The translations under genes were made by a program, and so were the position numbers. Below, one piece after another: positions 7,187-15,028 of a stretch of 33,020 nucleotides of DNA. The DNA is from Shewanella chilikensis (GTDB lineage Bacteria; Pseudomonadota; Gammaproteobacteria; Enterobacterales; Shewanellaceae). Under the pieces are notes generated by a model. That model did not search any database and was not told where the DNA came from. It saw only the letters and a program-made list of their open reading frames with translations. The DNA is taken from contig NZ_NIJM01000045.1 in assembly GCF_002836945.1 (NCBI RefSeq), forward strand, positions 1 to 33,020, read 5' to 3'. Positions within the stretch are counted from its first letter, which is position 1; each line of letters starts with the position of its first letter.

Positions 7187-8473
7187 TCAAATACTCAAAC
7201 CCCAGAGCTCGAATGTCTCCCGGCACAGGGATTCGCGAAAATCCGGATGCGCTATATCGATTAAGGCTCTGGCCCGCTCGCGGATACTGCGGCCCCAGAG
7301 GTTGGCACAACCATATTCGGTGGCAATATAGTGCACATGGGCCCGGGTAGTCACCACCCCGGCACCTGGGCTCAGCACAGGCGCGATACGGGAAACCGCG
7401 CCGTTGGCGGCCGTGCTCGGCAGGGCGATAACCGAGCGCCCGCCGGGAGAGAGACCGGCGCCGCGAATAAAGTCCATCTGCCCGCCTACCCCGGAATAGA
7501 TTCGGGTACCTATGGAGTCAGCGCACACCTGGCCGGAAATATCCACTTGCAGCGCCGAGTTGATGGCCATTACCTGCGGGTTGCGGCGGATAACCGAGGT
7601 GTCATTAACCTGCTCTATATCCAGAAACAGTACTTCGGGGTTGTCATCGACAAAGTCATAGAGGGCGCGGCTGCCAAGCGCAAAGCCGGTGACCAACTTC
7701 CCCGGATGCACCTTCTTGCGGCTGTTGTTAATCGCCCCGGAGCGATAAAGCGCCAGAATGCCGTCGGAAAACAGCTCGGTGTGGATCCCTAAGTTTCGTC
7801 TGTCTGCCAACTGCCCCAACACGGCATCCGGAATGGCACCTATCCCCATCTGCAGACAATCGCCGTCTTCAACCAGAGAGGCCACATGCTTGCCGATAGC
7901 CTGGCTGATGGCATCGGCTCCGGCCATGGGGTGTTCGGGCAGCGGCGAACTCTGTTCATACACGGCGGCAAAGCGGTCATAGGGTACAAAGCTGTCGCCA
8001 TGGGTGCGCGGCATTTGCGGGTTGATATGGGCTATGATCCGGCCGGCCACATCACAAGCGGCGCGGCTGGCTTCGACACTGATCCCCAGTGAACAGTTGC
8101 CATGGCTGTCCGGCGGTGACACCTGTACCAGTGCCGTATCTATGGGTTGCTCGCCGGAGCGAAACAGCTTGGGCACCTCGGATAAAAAGACAGGCACATA
8201 ATCCGCCTCGCCACTGGCCAACAGGGCGCGGGTCGGGGCGCCGCCAAAGAAACAACGATGGCGCAGATGGCCCTTGAGCTCGGGCACACTCAAGGCCTCG
8301 GCTTCCTCGGTATGCAGTTGCAGCAAGGTCAGGTTCTGCCGCGTCATGGCATGCTGTGCCAGCGCCTCCAGCAAGACTCTGGGCGTAGCCCCCATAGAGT
8401 GGGTCCAGATAAATTCATCATTCCCTATCAGGGATACCGCTTCCAGTGCATTGGAACAAACTCTTGGCGCCAT
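7187..8473 (-). CDS. Acetyl-CoA hydrolase/CoA-transferase family
   Basis: A 428-residue enzyme of the acetyl-CoA hydrolase/transferase family (Cat1 and 4-hydroxybutyrate CoA-transferase type), which moves CoA between short carboxylic acids through a glutamyl-CoA thioester. The expected catalytic glutamate is E233 in HTELFSDG; the CoA-binding loop MGIGAIPDAV precedes it and the C-terminal domain has YSGVGGQMDF, a hallmark of the family. Length fits. The substrate cannot be read from sequence. The ATG at 8473 has AAGGAAG about 8 bases upstream. Its stop lies 95 bases before the regulator start, on the same strand, with no clear terminator, so read-through into the regulator operon is possible. 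Divergent from the first 900-residue gene. Confidence 0.88.
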   Translation of the reverse strand: MAPRVCSNALEAVSLIGNDEFIWTHSMGATPRVLLEALAQHAMTRQNLTLLQLHTEEAEALSVPELKGHLRHRCFFGGAPTRALLASGEADYVPVFLSEVPKLFRSGEQPIDTALVQVSPPDSHGNCSLGISVEASRAACDVAGRIIAHINPQMPRTHGDSFVPYDRFAAVYEQSSPLPEHPMAGADAISQAIGKHVASLVEDGDCLQMGIGAIPDAVLGQLADRRNLGIHTELFSDGILALYRSGAINNSRKKVHPGKLVTGFALGSRALYDFVDDNPEVLFLDIEQVNDTSVIRRNPQVMAINSALQVDISGQVCADSIGTRIYSGVGGQMDFIRGAGLSPGGRSVIALPSTAANGAVSRIAPVLSPGAGVVTTRAHVHYIATEYGCANLWGRSIRERARALIDIAHPDFRESLCRETFELWGLSI

Positions 8474-8897
8474 ACTGCTGCTTCCTTATTTTTATTTATA
8501 CCGTTCCGTGACAGGAGTTTGATTGAACCAATGCCGTATTTATTTTCCCACACCCCACCTGATTGACTTGGGCTGTCCCATCGAGACGACTTCACCCAAG
8601 CCATGACAGGCTCCGCCGGTGGGAAAACCAACTCCTGTACAAAAAGGCCTTAACCCTAGCCAGTTGCTCTGTGAAGGGCAATCCCTAACAAACAACCTAA
8701 ACCCCGCGACTGTGGAAAGTGAGCGCTACGCCACAGCAAACAGGTTGCAAACTGCGAGCCTCACAAAAATGCCACCGCGGCGGATAAGGCGTTTACCCTC
8801 AAGGTCTCAGTCGTTAGACTAGCCGGGCCCCAGGCTGCAGCTGCAAGTTCCACTGATTAGCTGTGCCCGGGCAGGACTCAAGTTTCAAGGAAGTAGT
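8474..8897. other. 424-bp divergent intergenic region
   Basis: This gap separates the CoA-transferase gene (minus) from the first 900-residue gene (plus) and must hold both promoters. The left third is the nested inverted-repeat element at 8511-8638. The remaining bases show no protein-like frame; a 67-codon frame at 8619-8822 has no ribosome site and odd composition. No convincing -35/-10 pair was found. The plus gene start is marked by CAAGGAAG. Confidence 0.5.
8511..8638. repeat. Nested inverted-repeat element, 128 bp
   Basis: Three nested inverted repeats share one centre: ACAGGAGTT/AACTCCTGT (8511-8519 and 8630-8638), TTTTCCCAC/GTGGGAAAA (8543-8551 and 8619-8627) and CTTGGG/CCCAAG (8568-8573 and 8595-8600). 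The arms are unequal, with an extra 23 bases on the left. On the minus strand a frame through it encodes a glycine-rich stretch (GGACHGLGEVVSMGQ). It could be a MITE-like or other multi-copy intergenic element, or a structured leader RNA. Confidence 0.45.
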
Positions 8898-11618
8898 ATG
8901 TCTCAATTCGACAAGACCCTCAGCGTCAGCCTCAATCCAGAAGATCCCGCCAGCATCGCCCTGGCACTGCAGCAATACCGGCAACACCTGAACGACGGCA
9001 GCGCCTTTCGGCTCAATGGCTCCTTGCTATTCAATATTGAGTTCGTCAATCAGCAGCTGCGGCCGCTTAACCGTGACGATGCCGGTGCCAACCGCCCTTT
9101 GTTGGAACACGCCCTCGATACTGCCCGCCGGGATCACAGACTCAGCTTTTACACCGAACCGGTACTCTTTGCCGCAGCGCTGAACTTTCCCGAGCTATTG
9201 GACGAGCTCAAGGCCACAGCCGAGGCCATGGTGGCCTTCTCCCGCCGCCGCAACGACTCCAGCGATCTCTTTATCGATGACTACAACGTCTTCGGGGTGG
9301 AAGCCCTCTACATGCTGGCCAGGCAATATCCCGAGCTGAGCCATTATCTGGCCGCCTTTCTGGTACCTTACTGGAACTTGGAAAGCTTCTACCAACCTGT
9401 GTTACTGCTGGGCAAACTGGTGGAGGAGTTCGGCTGGCGCCGCGCACTGATCCACGCCTATCTGCACTGCGACGGCGAGCAGAATCGCCGCTGCTTTTTC
9501 CAGACCACAGAGGGTGATTCAGTCAACCTCAGCCTACTGGAACATTTTGCCGGGCATCCGGACGATTACCCCTGGTTTAAGACGCAGCTGCTTAAACGTC
9601 TCGAACAAACGCCACTGCTGGCCTATGCCAATGAACAACCGCTTGAACAAACCCAGCCGGTACTGGAGTTCTTCTACAGTCTGGGCGACTGGCCGGTAGA
9701 GGCTGACATTGACGACATTGAACTGTGGCGGGATCGGGTCAAGCAGCAATTGATCTTGGGTCGCCGGGTAGAGGATGAAGCACTTTCCTTGCTGGCGCAG
9801 CTGAGCGAGCAGAGCCAACCTCTGGTAATAGTGGCAGAGGCCTGGCGGGAAGACGACCGTCATTGTCTATGGCAAACCGGGGAAGAGCAGGCTCTGGCAG
9901 AAGACTATGACTGGGATCAGTATGATAACGAGCCGGGCTCTGACTATGCCGAGCTATTTTATGACCTGGAAGAGTCGGAAGACTATCTCAGGATTGATGA
10001 GCTGGAAGAGCTAGATGCCGAAGTGGGAGAGGCTATGCTTTGCGCGCTGGCCGAACTGCCCAAGAGCCTTGGCGCCTGCGCCTATGCCGCCTATCGCCTG
10101 AGCCGCCTGAACTCGCCCCACAGCTTAAGCCCGGAAGCCGACAAGGCCAACGAGGCCGCGGCGCTGCTTCGCTGGCTGGCGCAGCAGCTGCCGTTACAGT
10201 TTCAGCATCATATCTTCTATGAGGGCGGAGAGTACCAAAAGAAAAGGCGTGAACATCGCCTTCTCAAGAGCTGGCTCACGGATATAGACACCGAGGGCGA
10301 TGTTGCCAAGATGGCTCAAATTGCCTCTGAGATACTCTATACCAGTAAGGACGGAAAGCGTATTGCACTCTTGTGCTCCAATGGCAATAAAGGATTCCAA
10401 AACGGCTTGTTGGCGCTGTATTTCCTGCTCTGCGCCCCGGAGCTCGAAGCGCCGCAGTGGCAGGCATTGAAAACCCTGGCACAAAGGCATTGGCAGCTAT
10501 GGCTGACGCTGGATCCGCTGCAACTGATTGAAAAAATTTATTATTGCTGGGCTGACTACGCCTTCTATCCCGCCATTGACGATGAGCATCTCGAGGCCGA
10601 ATTGCGGCAAAACCTGCTCAAGCTGGGTGTGAGCGAGGCGCAGCTTGATGCTCATACCCTGCTGACAGCACAACAGGTGGCTGCCTATCGCCCGGCCGAT
10701 AAACGCTTCTGGCAAGGTTATATCACCAGGCTTAGCCGGTTTGCCGAAGCCGACCCAGAGGATAACAGCATGATAGGCCGCCGCCTCTGGCAGCAACAGC
10801 AGCAGTTGTTGCAAGCGCTGGATTCTAGCCGCGAGCTGCCGAGGCTGAGCTTTTTTGGCCATCTCAAGGCCAACTTCCCCGAGACGCCTCTGCCGCAGGC
10901 GTTTTTCGAACTGTTTGATCTTTGCCTGCGGCAAAGCTTCAGCAAATCATTTACCGAAGAGCAGGCGCAAAGCCTCTGCCGCCAACTCAAGGCTTATCTG
11001 ACATCGGGCGAAGGGCTTGAACCCTTGACGCCCCAAGCCACGGCCGAGTTGCAGGACTGGGCGCCTTGCCGCTCGGACGACCCCGCCGATGCCGCTGAGC
11101 TTAGCGACTTTGTCTGGCTATTGCCCGAAGCGCAAGGGCGAGGTTTGGCCCTGTTTCTCGCAGGCCTTGGAACCCAAAGCCTGTATTGGCTTCACCGGCC
11201 GAGTGTGGAGACGGCCTATGTCAACCACCTCATTGCCGAGGGTAGTCTCTCGATGGCGCAGCGCTGGGAAGATCACAGCGTAGGACACAAGCGTCACAGC
11301 GACTATGACACAGGGTTAGCCTTTCAGAGTACCAAGGAAAACTGGGCCCTTGGCTGGCTGGACAGCATAGGCGTAGCGCCGCAGAGCACTGCCTATTTCG
11401 CCGTAAGCCAAGGCCGCGCCCCGGCACCCTTCCTCAAACATTTGGCCGATGAGGGCCGACTGCCGGAGACCTCGCAGCTCTTGACCATAGACGAACGTGT
11501 ACGCCTGCTGAAGTTGCTGGCGCAAGCCGGGGCTGACGCCGAGCTTTTCAGCGCCTTCCTGCAAGACGAGTCTGCCGCGGTCCGGCAACTGGCCAAAGAT
11601 TTGGCGCAAGGCTCTTAA
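8898..11618 (+). CDS. Large paralogous protein A (906 aa), unknown
   Basis: A 906-residue protein I do not recognise. It has no signal peptide and no membrane segment, and is rich in Leu, Ala, Gln and acidic residues, suggesting a cytoplasmic alpha-helical repeat fold. The N-terminal 300 residues are best conserved with the next gene (MSQFDKTLS, FNIEFVNQQ, DDYNVFGVEALYMLARQYPEL, YLAAFLVPYW). Residues about 333-377 are an acidic insertion (EDYDWDQYDNEPGSDY and on) missing from the second copy. The last 20 residues (FLQDESAAVRQLAKDL) look HEAT-like. The start has CAAGGAAG at good spacing. A 165-base gap separates it from its paralogue. Confidence 0.85.
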   Translation: MSQFDKTLSVSLNPEDPASIALALQQYRQHLNDGSAFRLNGSLLFNIEFVNQQLRPLNRDDAGANRPLLEHALDTARRDHRLSFYTEPVLFAAALNFPELLDELKATAEAMVAFSRRRNDSSDLFIDDYNVFGVEALYMLARQYPELSHYLAAFLVPYWNLESFYQPVLLLGKLVEEFGWRRALIHAYLHCDGEQNRRCFFQTTEGDSVNLSLLEHFAGHPDDYPWFKTQLLKRLEQTPLLAYANEQPLEQTQPVLEFFYSLGDWPVEADIDDIELWRDRVKQQLILGRRVEDEALSLLAQLSEQSQPLVIVAEAWREDDRHCLWQTGEEQALAEDYDWDQYDNEPGSDYAELFYDLEESEDYLRIDELEELDAEVGEAMLCALAELPKSLGACAYAAYRLSRLNSPHSLSPEADKANEAAALLRWLAQQLPLQFQHHIFYEGGEYQKKRREHRLLKSWLTDIDTEGDVAKMAQIASEILYTSKDGKRIALLCSNGNKGFQNGLLALYFLLCAPELEAPQWQALKTLAQRHWQLWLTLDPLQLIEKIYYCWADYAFYPAIDDEHLEAELRQNLLKLGVSEAQLDAHTLLTAQQVAAYRPADKRFWQGYITRLSRFAEADPEDNSMIGRRLWQQQQQLLQALDSSRELPRLSFFGHLKANFPETPLPQAFFELFDLCLRQSFSKSFTEEQAQSLCRQLKAYLTSGEGLEPLTPQATAELQDWAPCRSDDPADAAELSDFVWLLPEAQGRGLALFLAGLGTQSLYWLHRPSVETAYVNHLIAEGSLSMAQRWEDHSVGHKRHSDYDTGLAFQSTKENWALGWLDSIGVAPQSTAYFAVSQGRAPAPFLKHLADEGRLPETSQLLTIDERVRLLKLLAQAGADAELFSAFLQDESAAVRQLAKDLAQGS

Positions 11619-11783
11619 TAGCAGGCTCTTAAGGAAGACATTGATAAAACAGCAGTTGGGAATAACCCAATAAACGAGTAATAACAGGATAACTGCCACG
11701 CCCTGGCTCACGGCGCGATCGCCGGTTGTTTAACAGGAAGTGCCTTACAGGCAACGACCGGAATTTAATATCAAGGAAGCAAT

Positions 11784-14495
11784 ATGCCCCAGTTCGACAA
11801 AACCCTCAGCATTAGCCTCAAGCCACAAGATCCCGCCAGCATCGCCCAGGCGCTGCAGCAATACCGGCAACACCTGCACGATGGCAGCGCCTTTCGTCTT
11901 GAAGGCTCCCTGCGGTTCAATATCGAGTTTGTCAACGAGCAACAGCAGCCACTCAGCAATGACGATGCCGGCGGCAACCGCAACTTGCTGGTGCATGCAC
12001 TCAGCGCCGCTCGAGCGCACCACACCTTTAAATATTACACTGAAGCCGTGCTGTTTGCCGCAGCGTTGAACTTCCCCGAGCTATTGGACGAGATCAAGGC
12101 AACAGCCGAGGCCATGGTGGCCTTCTCCCGCAGTCGTAACGACTTTAGCGATCTCTTTCTCGATGACTACAACGTCTTCGGGGTGGAAGCCCTCTACATG
12201 CTGGCCAGGCAATATCCCGAACTGAGTCATTATCTGGCCACCTTTTTAGTGCCTTACTGGGATTTGGACAGCGGCTATACACCCGTGGAACTGCTGGGCA
12301 AACTGGTAGAGGAGTTCGGCTGGCGCCGCGAACTGATCCACGCCTATCTGCACTGTGATGGCGAACAGAGCCGCCGCTGTTTTTTCCAAACCGCCGAGGG
12401 TGATCCAGTCAACCCCAGCCTGCTGGAACACTTTACCGAACATGCTGACGATTACGCCTGGTTTAAGGCGCAGCTGCTCAAACGTCTAAAGCAAACCCCG
12501 CTGCTGGCCTATGCCGATGAACAAACGCTGGAAGAAACCCAGCCAATACTGGAATTCTTCTACAGCCTGGACGACTGGCCGGTAGAAGCGGAACTTGAAG
12601 ACACTGAGCTGTGGCGGGATCAGGTCAAGCAGCAATTGATCTTGGGGCATAGGGTGGAAGATGAGGCGCTGGCGCTGCAGGATGCGCTCGGCGTTGAGCC
12701 CAAGGCACAGGTTGCCGAAGCCTGGCTGATGGACGACAGGTTCGCCCCCTGGCAGCAGGATAAGACAGATACCGGCAGTGCCCAGGCAGAGCAGGAAAGT
12801 GGCAAGAGCCCCGGGCAAACTCAAGGCAACTGCCAACTACCCAGCTTGGAAGCGCTGCCTTTTTTCCTGCTTAGCCATACCTGCAAGCAAAGTGACTTCG
12901 CACAGTTGGATACAGCCATTGCCGATCGTCTGCAGGCGGCACTGGACAAGTTGCCGACTCACCTGGGAGGCATCGCCTATGCTTCCTATCGGCTCGGCCG
13001 CCCCGAGTGCACAGAGGCAGAAACCCAGGCTCTGCTTGGCTGGCTGGAGCAGCATTTCCTCACTGCCTATATGCGTGTCTTCAATCGGCATGGTGGCCGC
13101 TTCAACAACGATAATCCGCAGCATTTGATACTCAAGGCCTGGCTCACTGAGGCCAAGGAGCAGCAGGATGCTGACACTATGGCCGCCGTTGCCGAATCGC
13201 TACTTGGCAAGGATGGGGGAAAACGCGGAAGCCAGATAAGCCAGCGTCAAGCGGCCTACTGGTTGTTTTTCCCGGACGATGGTTTCCAGCGCGGCCTGCT
13301 CAGCCTGTTTTTCCTGTTAAATAGCCAACTGCCAGAGGCTCACACCGAACTGCAGATCCTGGCCCAGCGCCACTGGCAACTGCTTTTGAAACTGGCGCCT
13401 ATGGTGCTTATCAGCCGCATCAGTCAGTTTTATGCAAACTATGAGGGATATGCCGCCATAGATGATCCGCAGACAGAGCAGAGCCTGCATCAAAAGCTGC
13501 TGACACTGGGAGTCAGCGAGGCGCAGCTGGATGCCCATACTTTGCTGCAAGACAGGCGCATCGCACGCTATGCGCCGGCCAACGAGCGCTTCTGGCAACG
13601 ATACCTGGAGCGATTGGCAAGCTTTGCCGAAGGCGATCCAGAAGATAACAGCATGATAGGCCGCAGCCATTGGCTGGCTCAACAAAAGCTGTTGGATGCC
13701 CTCGGCTATTGCGATGAAACTGCCATGCTGGGGTTTATTGCCGATCTCAAGGCCTGTTTCCCGGAGCGCCCCTTACCGCAGCAAGCCTTTGAGCTATTTA
13801 ACCTCAGCCTGCAACGCGGCCTGGAGCAGAAACTCAAACCGGCAGCGGCGAAGGCTGTCTATGACAAGTTACAGGCCTATTTGCAAAGCGGCGAAGGCCT
13901 GGAAAACCTGACACCACAAGCCTTGAAACTGCCGGTTCTACAAGGTTGGGATCCCTACAGCGATTATCGCGGCAAAGTTGGCGTGGCAGACTTTGTCTGG
14001 CTGTTGCCAACCGAGATGGGAGAGCGGCTGGCACTGTTTCTCAGCGGTCTTGGGAAGCGAGGGCTGCACTGGTTGGGCTGTCCCAGTGTCAGGGAAGCCT
14101 ATGTCAACCATTTGGTTGCCGAAGGCCATCTGAATATGGCCGAGCGTTGGCAGGATGAAGCGCTTGGGCACTCAAGCATAGGCGATGTCGATGTGAGCCT
14201 GCAACTTGAAGCCGACAAGGAATTCTGGGCGCTACTCTGGTTGGATAGGATAGGTGTGACGCCACAAGCCACTGTGTATTTTGCCATGCACGAAGGGCGG
14301 CAACCTGAGTCTTTCATTATCCACTTGGCCAGCCAGCAGCGACTGCCGGATATGTCCGGGCAGTTGACCGCGGATGAGCGCAAACGCCTGCTGGAAATCA
14401 TCGCCAACCATAATTTCCTCACCAAAGAAAACACTGAGCCATTCAAGCAAGACGAGTCGAGCGTCGTCAGGCGCATGCTGAATAAGTTGTTTTAA
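11784..14495 (+). CDS. Large paralogous protein B (903 aa), unknown
   Basis: A 903-residue tandem paralogue of the preceding gene. Of the first 60 residues about 47 are identical, and the C-terminal two thirds are more diverged. A 61-base block is identical in both genes (9274-9334 and 12160-12220). In place of the acidic insertion of copy A it has a hydrophilic linker, GSAQAEQESGKSPGQTQG, at about residues 331-349. Like copy A it has no signal peptide or membrane segment and looks helical. The start has AAGGAAG before ATG. The 165-base spacer contains a weak hairpin (CGGCG-CGAT-CGCCG at 11711-11724), so both may share a promoter. A strong hairpin terminator follows at once. Confidence 0.85.
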   Translation: MPQFDKTLSISLKPQDPASIAQALQQYRQHLHDGSAFRLEGSLRFNIEFVNEQQQPLSNDDAGGNRNLLVHALSAARAHHTFKYYTEAVLFAAALNFPELLDEIKATAEAMVAFSRSRNDFSDLFLDDYNVFGVEALYMLARQYPELSHYLATFLVPYWDLDSGYTPVELLGKLVEEFGWRRELIHAYLHCDGEQSRRCFFQTAEGDPVNPSLLEHFTEHADDYAWFKAQLLKRLKQTPLLAYADEQTLEETQPILEFFYSLDDWPVEAELEDTELWRDQVKQQLILGHRVEDEALALQDALGVEPKAQVAEAWLMDDRFAPWQQDKTDTGSAQAEQESGKSPGQTQGNCQLPSLEALPFFLLSHTCKQSDFAQLDTAIADRLQAALDKLPTHLGGIAYASYRLGRPECTEAETQALLGWLEQHFLTAYMRVFNRHGGRFNNDNPQHLILKAWLTEAKEQQDADTMAAVAESLLGKDGGKRGSQISQRQAAYWLFFPDDGFQRGLLSLFFLLNSQLPEAHTELQILAQRHWQLLLKLAPMVLISRISQFYANYEGYAAIDDPQTEQSLHQKLLTLGVSEAQLDAHTLLQDRRIARYAPANERFWQRYLERLASFAEGDPEDNSMIGRSHWLAQQKLLDALGYCDETAMLGFIADLKACFPERPLPQQAFELFNLSLQRGLEQKLKPAAAKAVYDKLQAYLQSGEGLENLTPQALKLPVLQGWDPYSDYRGKVGVADFVWLLPTEMGERLALFLSGLGKRGLHWLGCPSVREAYVNHLVAEGHLNMAERWQDEALGHSSIGDVDVSLQLEADKEFWALLWLDRIGVTPQATVYFAMHEGRQPESFIIHLASQQRLPDMSGQLTADERKRLLEIIANHNFLTKENTEPFKQDESSVVRRMLNKLF

Positions 14496-14499
14496 GATT

Positions 14500-14535
14500 A
14501 AAAAGGCGTTGCCGGTCAACGCAGTAACGCCTTTT
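14500..14535. terminator. Bidirectional intrinsic terminator
   Basis: AAAAAGGCGTT (14500-14510) pairs exactly with AACGCCTTTTT (14525-14535). The stem ends in A's on one side and T's on the other, so it works on both strands. It lies between the converging genes ending at 14495 (plus) and 14546 (minus) and insulates the two operons. Confidence 0.88.
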
Positions 14536-14545
14536 TGAGATAGTT

Positions 14546-14947
14546 TCAGCTGCCTTTGAGTGAGCGCAGGAACAAACCTATGCCACCTGTCAGCAATACA
14601 AGGATCACCAAGAGATCAAAACTGCTCATGCTGCGCAGGCTAAAGTGAATGGTAGAGATCACCCCAAAGATCATCGCTGTGATTGAGCCAATCGCCAATA
14701 ACCAGCCAAGAATATTCTTGCCGTTATAGAAAATCATCCCAACCCCCAGAATAAAGGGCACCAAGATCATACCACCGGTGATCCCCCACTGGCTGCCAAA
14801 TGCGGGGACACCATACAAGCGGGTGCCCAGACCAAAGTTGCTGGATACCCGAATGGCGTTGAGCAGCATATAACCGCCACCACACATCATGATAAGGCCA
14901 ATAAAAAACTGACCAATGCCGCCGGAACTCCCTCCCGCTCCATTCAT
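14546..14947 (-). CDS. Small glycine-rich membrane protein
   Basis: A 133-residue membrane protein of unknown function with about four hydrophobic helices (FFIGLIMMCGGGYMLL, GGMILVPFILGVGMIF, ILGWLLAIGSITAMIFG, LLVILVLLTGGIGLFL). The N-terminus MNGAGGSSGGIGQ is glycine-rich and there is no cleavable signal peptide. I chose the ATG at 14947, which has AGGA eight bases upstream, rather than a TTG at 14983. It lies 81 bases behind the BCCT gene on the same strand, with a GC-rich hairpin between, so it may be read by partial read-through or from its own promoter. Confidence 0.78.
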   Translation of the reverse strand: MNGAGGSSGGIGQFFIGLIMMCGGGYMLLNAIRVSSNFGLGTRLYGVPAFGSQWGITGGMILVPFILGVGMIFYNGKNILGWLLAIGSITAMIFGVISTIHFSLRSMSSFDLLVILVLLTGGIGLFLRSLKGS

Positions 14948-15000
14948 GTATAACGTCCTATATTCAATCGATTGATGCGACAAAAATTTTAGCCGTTTTA

Positions 15001-15022
15001 GGCCCGGGCGGCAAACCGGGCC
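15001..15022 (-). terminator. GC-rich hairpin after the transporter gene
   Basis: GGCCCGG (15001-15007) pairs with CCGGGCC (15016-15022) around an 8-base loop, just after the BCCT stop on the minus strand. Only TAAAAC follows, so the U-tract is poor; it may attenuate rather than stop transcription. Confidence 0.45.
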
Positions 15023-15028
15023 ATAACG

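Noticed and set aside
8641..8760. Cobalamin riboswitch-like CCCCGCGACTGT near 8702
   Set aside because: The other conserved blocks and their spacing are missing, and neither flanking gene relates to B12.
8619..8822. 67-codon frame on the plus strand
   Set aside because: No ribosome site, overlaps the inverted-repeat element, and the composition is not protein-like.
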